From contig CAINHS010000123.1 of assembly GCA_903848955.1 (NCBI GenBank), positions 1-32,347 on the forward strand: a DNA stretch of 32,347 bases. The letters run 5' to 3'. This stretch comes from an uncultured beta proteobacterium (GTDB lineage Bacteria; Pseudomonadota; Gammaproteobacteria; Burkholderiales; Rhodocyclaceae). The notes below the pieces were generated by a model, which saw only the letters and a program-made list of their open reading frames with translations, was not told the origin of the DNA and did no database searches. Below, piece by piece: positions 1 to 7,568 of the stretch. How positions within the stretch are numbered: the first letter of the stretch is position 1; the number at the start of each line of letters is the position of its first letter. The position numbers were made by a program, and so were the translations under genes.

Positions 1-94
1 CCACCTTCGAACCGTCGGCATATTGACCCGTTAACCGCAGGCGGTCTTCGGTGGCGATGTACTCGGTGGTGATGCGGTCGAGGGTATGGGTCAT
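1..94 (-). CDS. Unknown protein, N-terminal part only (runs off the window start)
   Basis: Reading the minus strand from an ATG at 94-92 gives an open frame of 31 codons with no stop before the window edge, beginning MTHTLDRITTEYIATEDRL. The sequence is Thr/Asp/Arg rich and plausible as coding, but too short to assign to a family. It is divergent from the toxin-antitoxin pair that begins at 176, so its promoter would lie in the same 80-bp gap. I do not recognise it, and it could be a chance open frame. Confidence 0.4.
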   Translation of the reverse strand, partial: MTHTLDRITTEYIATEDRLRLTGQYADGSKV

Positions 95-140
95 TGCCTT
101 GGCAAGAGATTAATGGTCTTCGCACGTCAAACTGGTCAGC

Positions 141-169
141 TTGACCGCATGTATCCCAAACGCTACACT
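141..169 (+). promoter_or_regulatory. Sigma-70-like promoter of the first toxin-antitoxin pair
   Basis: TTGACC at 141-146 and TACACT at 164-169 are separated by exactly 17 bp, a good match to the housekeeping promoter consensus. The expected transcription start, about 7 nt after the -10 box, falls on or beside the toxin ATG at 176, so the toxin message could be leaderless. This agrees with the absence of a Shine-Dalgarno sequence before that ATG. Transcription start is inferred. Confidence 0.5.
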
Positions 170-175
170 ATCAAA

Positions 176-466
176 ATGAAATCGATTCACACGACCGAGA
201 CATTTGACACTTGGTTTGCTAGCTTGACTGACAAGCAGGCGGCAAGGCGTATCCAAGTGCGTATCGATCGTGCAGAAGATGGAAACTTTGGCGATTGCGA
301 ACCTGTAGGCGAGGGTGTTTCGGAGATGCGAATTCATTATGGTCCCGGCTACCGCGTGTACTTTGTGCAGCGCGGACTTGAAATTGTGATTCTGCTGGCG
401 GGTGGCGACAAGTCGACACAATTCAAAGACATTAAGTCCGCTTTGAAAATTGCACGGAAACTCTAG
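176..466 (+). CDS. RelE/HigB-type toxin of an addiction module
   Basis: This 96-residue protein resembles the RelE/ParE-superfamily 'addiction module killer protein' group. Such toxins usually act as ribosome-dependent or free mRNA endonucleases. Diagnostic features are the start MKSIHTTETFDTWFASL, a run of basic residues in helix 1-2 (KQAARRIQVRIDR), and the core strand block GVSEMRIHYGPGYRVYF followed by LLAGGDKSTQ and a C-terminal helix. The frame is open upstream to 86, but family members begin at the ATG at 176. The -10 box at 164-169 also argues against an earlier start. The antitoxin gene follows after 9 nt, so this is a toxin-first operon. No key block seems to be missing, so the toxin is probably intact. 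Confidence 0.85.
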   Translation: MKSIHTTETFDTWFASLTDKQAARRIQVRIDRAEDGNFGDCEPVGEGVSEMRIHYGPGYRVYFVQRGLEIVILLAGGDKSTQFKDIKSALKIARKL

Positions 467-475
467 GAGAGCGTT

Positions 476-775
476 ATGGGAACGATCAAACTGCGCAAAT
501 GGGATAGCGCAGAGCATCTCAAGACAGAAGAAGACATGGCGCTCTATCTTGAGACCTGCCTTGACGAAGCCGGCAACGATGCGGCATTTATCGCAAAGGC
601 ACTCGGAAACATCGCCCGTGCGAAAGGCATGACAGAACTCTCCCGTGAGACCGGTCTGGGGCGGGAAAGTCTTTACAAAGCCTTATCAGGTCAAGGCAAT
701 CCTAGTTTTGCCACTATCCTGAAAGTCATTACTGCCCTAGGTATCAAGCTACACGCGGAACCGTCCCACGGCTAG
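476..775 (+). CDS. HTH antitoxin partner of the upstream toxin
   Basis: The 99-residue product matches the 'addiction module antidote' type of Xre-like antitoxin. The N-terminal part (KLRKWDSAEHLKTEEDMALYLE) is the usual toxin-facing segment. A helix-turn-helix follows at about residues 40-95 (MTELSRETGLGRESLYKALSGQG, then PSFATILKVITALGIKL). The ATG at 476 is preceded by AGGAGA, a good ribosome site that the toxin lacks, which would favour antitoxin excess. It should bind its own promoter region and neutralise the toxin. No clear terminator follows. The 121 bp to the next gene holds only a weak 5-bp hairpin. Confidence 0.85.
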   Translation: MGTIKLRKWDSAEHLKTEEDMALYLETCLDEAGNDAAFIAKALGNIARAKGMTELSRETGLGRESLYKALSGQGNPSFATILKVITALGIKLHAEPSHG

Positions 776-896
776 GCAAGCCGCTCCAGGAAGACGGGAA
801 CTAGGCGCTGGATCAAGCGCTGGAGCATTGCCTGTCACTGGAAAGGCAGTAGGGGTCATGTCGCCATCGGCACAGTCAGTGATGGCGGCATACCGA

Positions 897-1124
897 TCAG
901 TTGAACTTGATGGTCTCTCCTTGCATAACTTGCTCCAGCGGTGTTAGCAGGGCCGCCTGCAATGCTTTGCTGTATGCCATACGGGCAGTTTGCAGGACTG
1001 CGGCTTGGGCTTGCAGGCGGGCCAGTTCTGAGTCCACGAATTGCAGGCTTTGCAGTTGCTGTTTGGCTTCGTCTGAGAGGGTGTCGAAGTCGTAGTCCTG
1101 TTGGTCGATCTTGATCATGGGCAT
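897..1124 (-). CDS. Small DUF6447-like protein
   Basis: This is a 75-residue acidic/glutamine-rich protein beginning MPMIKIDQQDYDFDTLSDEAKQ. The pattern of a short strand (VKIDxxxYD-type), then 'LSDEAKxQLxSLQFVDxEL' and a long helix with LQAQAAVLQTARMAY resembles the DUF6447 family of small proteins; this assignment is from memory. The function is not known. It lies 61 bp downstream of the methyltransferase gene on the same strand, with its own GGGAG ribosome site, so the two may be cotranscribed. It may start at the second Met (1118). Its long helix suggests self-association or binding to a partner; this is inference. Confidence 0.6.
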   Translation of the reverse strand: MPMIKIDQQDYDFDTLSDEAKQQLQSLQFVDSELARLQAQAAVLQTARMAYSKALQAALLTPLEQVMQGETIKFN

Positions 1125-1185
1125 TTCTGGGGCTCCCTATAAAAGTCTGTGCCGACGGGACGGCAGTAGCTGAACCGAGTTGCGC

Positions 1186-2721
1186 TTAGGCGATCTGTAG
1201 CGCCTTCAATATCGGCAACAGCTTCTCGGCAAACGCATTGGCCTGCGTGGTTAATTCGGCCAGGTTCTCTTCCGGGGTATCTAGGGTTTTGCCTTCCTTG
1301 ACGAGCTTCTGCCCCTGCACGATGAGTATTTGCCACACCACTTGAGCCCATTCGGCAGGCTGTTTCTTGCCTTGGCTCATGGCGAGGAGGAACAGTTGCT
1401 GGAACCGATTGACAGCGATACCACCCCCGGTGACCGGGCTGGCGAGGTAGTTGATGTCGTTGCTGCCACGCGCCTTGTTCATCAGGTGGGTGTTGATCTT
1501 GTCGGTGTGCTTCCTGGCTTTGCTGATCATCGCCTCGTCCTGCACTGCGGCCAGGGTTCCTGAGCCTGCAAGGATCATTATGGCCTGAGTGAGATGGGCA
1601 AAGCTGACACCTTGGTCTTTCAGTGCCTGTTCCAGTTGTCCCAGCGTCTTGGCTTTGTGGTCCGCCAATGCATCCAGAATGGGGTTGTACACCGCTTCTT
1701 GCATGGTGGCCTCACCCAAACTGCCAGTGACCTTCAAGCTGACCTCGGGCCGGTGGGCAAGCAGTATTACCTTCTGCGCCCTGAGCTGTTCGACCTGCTC
1801 CAACGGGTTGAGCTTGCGTGCGCCCCGTACCCAGTAGTCGCGGCGAAACTGTTGATTGACCATGAAGTCGCGGGTGCTCTCGCGGAACATGGCGTCGGGA
1901 ATTTCCTTGAGGAAGGCTTGCTGTTCAGCGCTCAGATTGACCGCATCGACATGATCGAGATAGTGCGCCGAGCAGGCATAACCGACCTTGGCAGGTTCCA
2001 GCCAGTCGGCCATGGTGGCGAAGTGCATCGGGTGCCAGTCGCGGTTGAAATACTCGTGGGCGAGGTAGTGGCGGTTTTGTGCCTTGATCTGGGTGATGCG
2101 TTCGGCAATCTGGGGATTGGCTCTGGAATAGGTGGGATTGGTGGCGAGCAGCTTCTCGGTGAAGTCTAATGCGCCGTCGATGCGACTGAGGATGCCGGTG
2201 CCTTCTGCGCCGATGATGTCGGCGTGTTCGGTCATCAGGTGCCGCATGGGGGCGAAGGCGGCCCAACCGGGAAGGGTGTTGTAGCTGATGTAGAGAACAC
2301 CACCGACTTTGAGCTTGCGCCGGATAAAGTCGGCGATGACGGCACGGTTCTCGTCAGAGATCCAGCTCCAGATACCGTGGATTCCAATGTAGTCGAAGTC
2401 GGGGAGATTGGTGCGATTGGCGAAGTCGGCGAAGGCGTCGTCGTAGAGTTTGGCACCTGATCCACTGACGCTGGCAAGTTCCTGGGCGAAGCTGGCTTGG
2501 CTGGGGTTGAAGTCGGTACCGTGCCATTGGGTGACCGAGGCTGCAGCATGAATGTTTGCGCTTACTCCTTGACCGAAGCCGAGTTCGCAGGCGGTGCCGA
2601 ATTCGGGGCAAGCTAGACCAGCGTTCAGGAAGGCTAGCTTGACGCGCAGGGGATTGAGTTCCAGATAGTAGCCATAGGTGTAGCCGATATCGGCTACGTA
2701 GCCGGCGGTCCAGTCGGTCAT
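1186..2721 (-). CDS. SAM-dependent methyltransferase with methyltransferase regulatory domain
   Basis: The 511-residue protein has an N-terminal class I methyltransferase fold. Motif I is ACELGFGQG at residues 44-52 and the acidic partner is in GTDFN (D70). The N-terminal YGYYLELNPLR is characteristic of this family. The middle section around 270-300 (FRESTRDFMVNQQFRRDYWVRG split by variable residues) looks like the 'methyltransferase regulatory domain' (PF10119). The C-terminal 150 residues are helical. The start at 2721 is supported by AAGGAG about 8 nt upstream. It lies just beyond the terminator of the S-layer-like gene, so it probably has its own promoter. Substrate unknown. Such genes often lie beside large surface-protein genes, so modification of the surface protein or its glycan is a reasonable guess. 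Confidence 0.8.
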   Translation of the reverse strand: MTDWTAGYVADIGYTYGYYLELNPLRVKLAFLNAGLACPEFGTACELGFGQGVSANIHAAASVTQWHGTDFNPSQASFAQELASVSGSGAKLYDDAFADFANRTNLPDFDYIGIHGIWSWISDENRAVIADFIRRKLKVGGVLYISYNTLPGWAAFAPMRHLMTEHADIIGAEGTGILSRIDGALDFTEKLLATNPTYSRANPQIAERITQIKAQNRHYLAHEYFNRDWHPMHFATMADWLEPAKVGYACSAHYLDHVDAVNLSAEQQAFLKEIPDAMFRESTRDFMVNQQFRRDYWVRGARKLNPLEQVEQLRAQKVILLAHRPEVSLKVTGSLGEATMQEAVYNPILDALADHKAKTLGQLEQALKDQGVSFAHLTQAIMILAGSGTLAAVQDEAMISKARKHTDKINTHLMNKARGSNDINYLASPVTGGGIAVNRFQQLFLLAMSQGKKQPAEWAQVVWQILIVQGQKLVKEGKTLDTPEENLAELTTQANAFAEKLLPILKALQIA

Positions 2722-2786
2722 TTGGGTCTGCTCCTTGATGCGGTAGTAGGATCATTTCTGAGTACGCTCATTGTAAACGCGCTAAT

Positions 2787-2820
2787 AAAAAACCCGCCCC
2801 TTTGTGGGAGGCGGGTTTTA
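2787..2820 (-). terminator. Intrinsic terminator of the S-layer-like gene
   Basis: CCCGCC (2793-2798) pairs with GGCGGG (2810-2815), extended by A-T pairs on both sides. Read on the minus strand the hairpin ends in a run of six T. It lies 50 bp after the stop of the large surface-protein gene and before the methyltransferase start. Because both arms carry A/T tracts it may also work in the other direction. Confidence 0.88.
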
Positions 2821-2869
2821 GGCTTACTGCACCCTCGGTGAGTTGAGGGGTTCTCTCAAAATGGAGAGA

Positions 2870-5794
2870 TTAGACCAGAGTCAGCACATCAGCAACGGTG
2901 GCTGCCGTAGTCAAAGTGACCAAGCCAGTCAGTTGAATCACACTATCAACGCCATCTGCGAAGGTTGCGGTAGCCGAGTTATCTACGACGATGTAGGTAT
3001 TGCCGTCGGTATATTGGAACCACTTCATGAGCGCATTAACGTTACCGGCCCCAGCAGCACATGCGTCCAGGTAGTTGGCGAAGCTAACAGCACCACCCAG
3101 TACGACTTTTGCACCCAGCGCAGCATCTGCACGTGCACCAGTAGTCACTCCTGAGAAGTCAATCTTGTCGCCAGCCGCCAATCCGGTTACGGATGTGTAG
3201 TAACCAGCAGCCGTTTGGATTCCACCCAAGATGATCGTATCAACACCGGTAGAAGTGGTTGTGATCACGTTCAAGCCAGCTGCGGCGCCAACAGTCACGG
3301 AGTTAGCAGTTGTACCGCCGCCTACGTTGATGGTGTTTGCGCCAGTTCCGACGGAGATCGTGTCAGCACCAGTACCACCGGTTACAGTCGCGTCACCAGC
3401 ACCTACTTGCGTGTAGGAGTTGGTACCGTTGCCCAGGTTCACCACGTTGTTCATACCGTTGGAGCCAACCACTGTATCCGTACCAGCACCACCCGTGTAA
3501 GTTACGAACGTCGAAGCGGTGCTCGCAGCAGAGAAGGTCACAGCGTTTGTACCGACTGCACTACCAAGGATCGTGGAGGATGCAGCCAGAGCACCAGATG
3601 TCCAAGCCAAACCACCCGTGGTGCTGTCAGCCGTCGCTAGCGTCAAGCCACTGGCGTCAAGTTTGGTCAGCGTCGTTGCGGTCAGACCCGTCAGATCGAT
3701 ACCGAAGCTGCCGGCAACCGTAACGTTTTGGACTGCAGTTGCAGTGATTATCGCCGTCACCGCGGTGTTTGTCATCGCAGTAGGCGAAGTGTCAGTCGTG
3801 GTGATGGTGAGGTTTTCTACGTTGGCGATGGTCGTAGCAAGGGCACCGTTGGTGAAGCCGTCAGCAGCCTTGTAAACCAGGTTTACGTTGTCTGTAAGGC
3901 CCGCATCGGACGCCAATCCAACAGAGACTGCCGCCGTGTTTGCTACTGTCTGTGTCAAGGTAAAGTTGGCAGCCGCATTGGTAATGGCCAAGGTACCCAC
4001 CGATGAACCAGCATAGGTCATGGAGTTGATGCCATCGGCATTTGCCATGTTAATCGTTCTTGCTGCGCCGGTTATAGCTGAAAGAGACAACACTTCAAAG
4101 TTGGAAACCGTACCGGCAAAAGTGGTCGATCCAGTTGCGGTTTCAGCGGTTGCTCCAATCATCGAAATGATGTCGCCTGTTCCAGCACCCGCATCAATCG
4201 TGCCGCCAGAACCAGCCGCGCCATTGTAGGTAACGGTGTCATTGCCGTCACCCGTCGTGATGGCTGTTGTCCAGGTAGTTGCAACGCCAACTGCATCTGC
4301 ACCTGATGAAGCTGTACCAACGAACTGCTGACCCGCAAGCAGATCCTGTGTGAGCGTTACGCCTTTGGTGTTCGTGCTGGTGACAACAGCAGCAGCAGCC
4401 AGCGTGTCAACAGTAATGGTTACAGCAGCATCACCCGACACGCCAACCTTAGTAGCCACACCAGCAGTCAATGCAGCCAAAGTCAATGCCTTGGTCGTTG
4501 CGGAGACAGTCACGGCAGTTGCTGCACCAGCTTGAACCGTTATACCACTGGATGTACCCACGGTATTGGCGATTGCAATGCTCGTTGCGCCAGCATCAGC
4601 GATGGTGCCACCGGTCACAGTGTTAAGGTTCAGAGCCAATGCATGTGCTGTGGCGTTTGTGATTGTTGCGCTCTGCGCTTCGTTAGCGAGGGTCAAAGAG
4701 GTCAGGCCAGCTGCTTTGATATTAATTGCCCCGGTATTATCTGATATAGATACAGTCGTCAGAGTCGTACCCAAACCGGAGTTTGCAGCAGCGGTCTTGT
4801 TGTCAGAGATATCTACTGTTGATGATCCGCCAGACAAAGTAATCGACTTGAACGCATTGATAACAGCACCAGTCTTACCGATGTCAACTGCGGTACCACC
4901 CGCAGTCCCAGCCACTTGAGCAGAAACGCCACCACCGTCGATTCGAACGGAGCTAGCGCCCGTTGACGAAACTGTTACGGCCGTAGTAGCGGCTGTAGTC
5001 AATGCTATTACACCAGCAGTAGCGTCCTGAACCGTCAGCGAAGTCAAACCAGTCCAGCCAGTAAAGGTATCCGAAAAACCAGCACCCGTTGTATTGATGG
5101 TTGCAGTTTCGATGTTCTTGACGGTCAAGCTACCCGGAAGAGCGGCCGTCGTGATCAGCGCGGACAGCGTATCCGTACCAGCGCCACCGTCGAGGTTGTC
5201 AAACGCAGACAGCGATGCAGAAGTACCGGCATTGAACGTGTCGTTGGCCGAACCGCCGACGAAGTTCGTGGGGCCATCCACACCTGTAGTGAGCGTGAAT
5301 GTCTGGCCGATACTCGTAGCCACTACTGCGGGGCTCGTATTCGCCGTATTGGTGGAATAGACGTAGGCATTGGTCTGCTGAGCATTGAAGGCCACGGCTG
5401 CGGGGGCATACACCGCTTGCACGCCGGTGGCACCTTCGAGGCCGGACAACAGGCTGGCCAGTTGCAGGGCAATGGTGCCGCGAACCGACGCTGTGTTGGT
5501 AGCGCCGACTTCGTTGGCCGTGATGTAGGCGGTCAGCGCGGTCTGCAGATCAACAGTTGCGCCCGTGCCGAACGCTGTCAGGCCGAGGTTGGTGATGAGC
5601 AGTTGCGAGAACGCTGCATCGGACAGCGAGGCAAACTGATTTTGCTGCGCAATTGCTGCCGCATAGAGGGTATTGCCGTTGGCCCCGACATAGGCCAGGT
5701 TGGTCGTATAGCTGGCGTACGAAGGTGCTACGCCGTAAAAAGCCTGCGACAGTTGCAGTACTGTCGCTGAATTACCAAGAAGTGGGACTCCCAT
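2870..5794 (-). CDS. Large RTX/S-layer-like surface protein
   Basis: This 974-residue protein is rich in Ala, Thr, Gly, Val and Asn, almost free of Cys, and predicted to be mostly beta strand. There is no classical signal peptide. The N-terminal ~150 residues are helical (for example AYVGANGNTLYAAAIAQQNQ). Residues 166-210 carry FTLTTGVDGPTNFVGG and NLDGGAGTDTL, the layout commonly found at the start of the repeat region in RTX/S-layer proteins. Degenerate calcium-binding GGxGxD repeats recur around 770-830 (GGAGTDTVV, GGTGADTISVG). The C-terminus ends in the hydrophobic pattern VADVLTLV, consistent with a type I secretion signal. A GAAAGGAA ribosome site precedes the ATG. No transporter genes are in view. 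Best reading: calcium-dependent S-layer or adhesin-like protein, exported by a type I system encoded elsewhere. Confidence 0.8.
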   Translation of the reverse strand: MGVPLLGNSATVLQLSQAFYGVAPSYASYTTNLAYVGANGNTLYAAAIAQQNQFASLSDAAFSQLLITNLGLTAFGTGATVDLQTALTAYITANEVGATNTASVRGTIALQLASLLSGLEGATGVQAVYAPAAVAFNAQQTNAYVYSTNTANTSPAVVATSIGQTFTLTTGVDGPTNFVGGSANDTFNAGTSASLSAFDNLDGGAGTDTLSALITTAALPGSLTVKNIETATINTTGAGFSDTFTGWTGLTSLTVQDATAGVIALTTAATTAVTVSSTGASSVRIDGGGVSAQVAGTAGGTAVDIGKTGAVINAFKSITLSGGSSTVDISDNKTAAANSGLGTTLTTVSISDNTGAINIKAAGLTSLTLANEAQSATITNATAHALALNLNTVTGGTIADAGATSIAIANTVGTSSGITVQAGAATAVTVSATTKALTLAALTAGVATKVGVSGDAAVTITVDTLAAAAVVTSTNTKGVTLTQDLLAGQQFVGTASSGADAVGVATTWTTAITTGDGNDTVTYNGAAGSGGTIDAGAGTGDIISMIGATAETATGSTTFAGTVSNFEVLSLSAITGAARTINMANADGINSMTYAGSSVGTLAITNAAANFTLTQTVANTAAVSVGLASDAGLTDNVNLVYKAADGFTNGALATTIANVENLTITTTDTSPTAMTNTAVTAIITATAVQNVTVAGSFGIDLTGLTATTLTKLDASGLTLATADSTTGGLAWTSGALAASSTILGSAVGTNAVTFSAASTASTFVTYTGGAGTDTVVGSNGMNNVVNLGNGTNSYTQVGAGDATVTGGTGADTISVGTGANTINVGGGTTANSVTVGAAAGLNVITTTSTGVDTIILGGIQTAAGYYTSVTGLAAGDKIDFSGVTTGARADAALGAKVVLGGAVSFANYLDACAAGAGNVNALMKWFQYTDGNTYIVVDNSATATFADGVDSVIQLTGLVTLTTAATVADVLTLV

Positions 5795-6236
5795 CTCTGT
5801 GTTCCTTTCGAAAGGGTAAAAAACAAAAAACCAAAAGTAAGACCATTTGCCATGGCATTGGCTACGTGTTGCAAGCTGCTAACGCTGATGCCGACCCGCC
5901 AAATAATTCGTAAGTCAAATCATCAAGCTATCTCGACTACCTGCGAATTTACTTTAACTTCAATTCTCAGATGGTTTGAGCATAACAGCTCTTCCCCACC
6001 CTGTAAATCGATAATAGCCGCCCTCGCCGGTGCGGCAAGTGACCGGCGTCACACAAAAACAACAAATGCGGGCGTTGGTCCGGGCCGGGGACACCCTGCA
6101 ACCGGCCCAAGGTGGCGCCGGTTCGGGCATCGGCAGTCCGCCGCCTGGTTTGCGGCGCGCCGCGGACTTTGACGCGCAAGGCAAGGACACGTAGAGCCCG
6201 ACGGGACCGGGTACCGCAGAACACAACACAAAGCAA
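5795..6236. other. Long gene-free leader region between the surface protein and higBA
   Basis: This stretch of about 440 bp holds no convincing gene on either strand. The left half (5800-5990) is A+T rich and should contain the promoter and 5' leader of the surface-protein gene, but I could not find a -35/-10 pair good enough to name. The right half (6000-6236) is GC-rich and holds inverted repeats. The best is a perfect 7-bp pair, AGTCCGC (6135-6141) with GCGGACT (6162-6168), followed by TTT. Nothing obvious upstream needs terminating on the plus strand. Confidence 0.5.
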
Positions 6237-6264
6237 TTGATAGAATACCATTTCGGTATATTAT
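6237..6264 (+). promoter_or_regulatory. higBA promoter with embedded palindrome (candidate HigA operator)
   Basis: TTGATA (6237-6242) and TATTAT (6259-6264) are spaced by 16 bp. The spacer carries the palindrome ATACC-atttc-GGTAT (6245-6259), well placed for repression by the HigA antitoxin. The predicted start of transcription is at about 6271, the same base as the toxin ATG. As with the first module, this suggests a leaderless toxin message. Confidence 0.5.
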
Positions 6265-6270
6265 TTGGTG

Positions 6271-6565
6271 ATGCACGTGATTGCCATGCCTGTTCTTGTC
6301 GAGTTCCGGGAGAAGCACCCGGACGCAAAAAATCCCTTGCAGGCATGGTATCGAACGATGGAAGGCGGTTTCTTTGCCGGCTTCAACGACCTGAAGGCGA
6401 CTTTCGCCAGCGCCGACTGTGTCGAGGGCCTCACAGTGTTCAACGCCGGGGGGGAACAAGTACCGATTGATCACTGCGATCCGCTACAACCGGCACAAGG
6501 TCTTCATCAGGGCGGTTCTGACGCATGCCGAATACGACCGTGGCAACTGGAAACGGAGGAAATGA
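6271..6565 (+). pseudogene. higB: higB toxin gene, frameshifted in a run of seven G
   Basis: The first ~60 codons from ATG 6271 read MHVIAMPVLVEFREKHPDAK and go on as a typical HigB mRNA interferase (RelE-like), up to VFNAGG. There the gene meets seven consecutive G (6448-6454). With one G fewer, the next frame continues as the standard family ending: NKYRLITAIRYNRHKVFIRA, then VLTHAEYDRGNWKRRK and a TGA at 6563-6565. The restored protein would have 97 residues, normal for HigB. That TGA overlaps the higA ATG as ATGA, the expected coupling. As written, the first frame reads through into higA. This may be a real inactivating mutation, phase variation, polymerase slippage, or an assembly error in the homopolymer. 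Confidence 0.8.
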
Positions 6566-6990
6566 TGGGATACGCACTCAAAACGGTGCCCGAACCGCAA
6601 GCTATTCTTCGGGCATGGATGCCATTCAAGCAGCTTGTCGGCGTGACCGCTGTCCGCACCCAAGAAGACTATGCGCAGGCACGCGCCACGATTGATGCCT
6701 TGCTTGAAGAGGTTGGCGACGACGAATGCCATCCGCTGGCCGATGTGCTTGACTACTTCGCCGACCAGGTGAAGGCCTACGAAGACCAGCACTTCCGGAT
6801 TCCCGAAGCAGCGCCGAGCGAAGTGCTGCGCTTCCTTATGGATCAGCACGGCCTCAAGCAGGATGATCTTGGAGATTGCGCACCACAAAGCCGCATCTCG
6901 GACATCCTGACCGGCAAACGCTCGATCAGCAAGGAAATCGCCAGGCGACTTGCTCAGCGCTTTCACGTCCGTGCCGATCTGTTCCTGTGA
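6562..6990 (+). CDS. higA: HigA-type antitoxin with HTH
   Basis: From ATG 6562 (or 6565) the product has 142 residues and begins MMGYALKTVPEPQAILRAWM. The N-terminal ~85 residues are the acidic helical part that binds toxin. A C-terminal Xre-type helix-turn-helix follows (VLRFLMDQHGLKQDDLGD, then RISDILTGKRSISKEIARRL and a final FHVRADLFL). The layout matches chromosomal HigA antitoxins, with the motif 'SRISDILTGKRSIS' well preserved. It is preceded by GGAGGA and overlaps the higB stop. The antitoxin looks intact although the toxin is broken, so it may persist as an orphan regulator of its promoter. Confidence 0.88.
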   Translation: MMGYALKTVPEPQAILRAWMPFKQLVGVTAVRTQEDYAQARATIDALLEEVGDDECHPLADVLDYFADQVKAYEDQHFRIPEAAPSEVLRFLMDQHGLKQDDLGDCAPQSRISDILTGKRSISKEIARRLAQRFHVRADLFL

Positions 6991-7034
6991 GCGGAAAATT
7001 CGATCGTGCGTCCTGAGCAGACCGCGGAGTGGGC

Positions 7035-7094
7035 GTGTCGAAACGCTTGCGAGGCTTCGATCGCTCGACCGGCTCACCACTCAGCCCGAACGGT
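7035..7094. repeat. Possible dispersed intergenic repeat (partial)
   Basis: The stretch includes GGCTCACCACTCAGCCCGAA and, nearby, GTGTCGAAACGC and GGCTTCGATCG. It resembles a degraded member of the short palindromic intergenic repeat seen in many proteobacteria, whose core is like GGCTCAGCCCGAACGG flanked by TTCGACA. The resemblance is from memory. It follows the higBA pair and precedes the gene remnant at 7133. Confidence 0.3.
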
Positions 7095-7132
7095 TGCTGC
7101 AAGCGCATTAATGCCATTCCAATAATCGTGAT

Positions 7133-7228
7133 TCACCAGGTCTTGCGCAGCGCCAGGTAGAAGCCCGTGCTGCTGAAATGGAACAGGCTCAGATTGGCCT
7201 GTTGATGCAGCCACTCGACACCCGCGGC
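7133..7228 (-). pseudogene. 96-bp remnant: duplicate 3' end of the beta-barrel protein gene
   Basis: These 96 bp match the last 96 bp of the beta-barrel gene at 8038-8133 with five differences, and include its stop codon. Translated on the minus strand, the remnant gives AAGVEWLHQQANLSLFHFSS and then TGFYLALRKTW-stop; the intact gene differs only by VD in place of LH. Three of the five changes are silent, which suggests this copy derives from a once-functional paralogue or an older duplication under selection. Upstream the similarity stops abruptly. Together with 8038-8133 it forms a direct repeat around the DUF433/DUF5615 pair. Confidence 0.85.
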
Positions 7229-7250
7229 ACACCGAATCAAGGCATTGTCA

Positions 7251-7278
7251 TTCTCACAAATGCTTTCTCACAAATGCT
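7251..7278 (+). repeat. Perfect 14-bp tandem repeat upstream of the DUF433 gene
   Basis: TTCTCACAAATGCT occurs twice in direct succession at 7251-7264 and 7265-7278. It lies about 60 bp upstream of the antitoxin start. Tandem operators are common in toxin-antitoxin promoters, so it may bind the module's own repressor, but this is only positional inference. A weak TTGAAA(17)TACCAT promoter at 7281-7309 follows it. Confidence 0.55.
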
Positions 7279-7337
7279 TGTTGAAAAGCAATCCTCAAAC
7301 CAATACCATGACGATGAGTTTCGATAAGGAGCAGCGC

Positions 7338-7568
7338 ATGGGACAGCTTGATCGCATCACCCAAGAGCCCGATACGATGGGAGGCAAGGCCTGCATTCGT
7401 GGAATGCGCGTCACGGTCGGCATGGTCGTAGGCCAGGTCGGCGCCGGACACAGTGTCGATGAAATCCTCGCCGACTTCCCCTATCTGGAACGCGAGGACA
7501 TCATGCAGGCGCTTCGCTATGCGGCATGGCGGGCCGAAGAGCGCGAGGTCTTGCTGGCCCCCGCATGA
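7338..7568 (+). CDS. DUF433 protein, likely antitoxin (VapB-like)
   Basis: The 76-residue product begins MGQLDRITQEPDTMGGKACI and contains the DUF433 signature: 'I-x-x-xP-x-x-MGGKxCIRGxRVTV', then a helical segment (VDEILADFPYLEREDIMQAL) and RYAAWRAEE. DUF433 proteins are usually paired with a PIN-like DUF5615 protein and are thought to be the antitoxin. The frame is open further upstream, but ATG 7338 has AAGGAG 6 nt before it and matches family length. It overlaps the next gene as ATGA, so translation is probably coupled. It lies in the segment between the two copies of the duplicated gene end. Confidence 0.87.
   Translation: MGQLDRITQEPDTMGGKACIRGMRVTVGMVVGQVGAGHSVDEILADFPYLEREDIMQALRYAAWRAEEREVLLAPA

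Noticed and set aside
86-175. An earlier start for the first toxin at 86
   Set aside because: It would add 30 residues not found in the family and would lie upstream of the predicted promoter's -10 box.
776-896. A weak hairpin after the first antitoxin as a terminator
   Set aside because: The stem is only about five base pairs (TGCCT with AGGCA) with a 10-nt loop and no T run.
3215-4919. Several open frames on the plus strand within the surface-protein gene
   Set aside because: They are by-products of the repetitive Thr/Ala/Val codons of the 974-residue protein on the other strand.
5960-6251. Minus-strand open frames in the gap before the surface-protein gene
   Set aside because: No family resemblance, no ribosome site, and overlapping frames of similar length on both strands.
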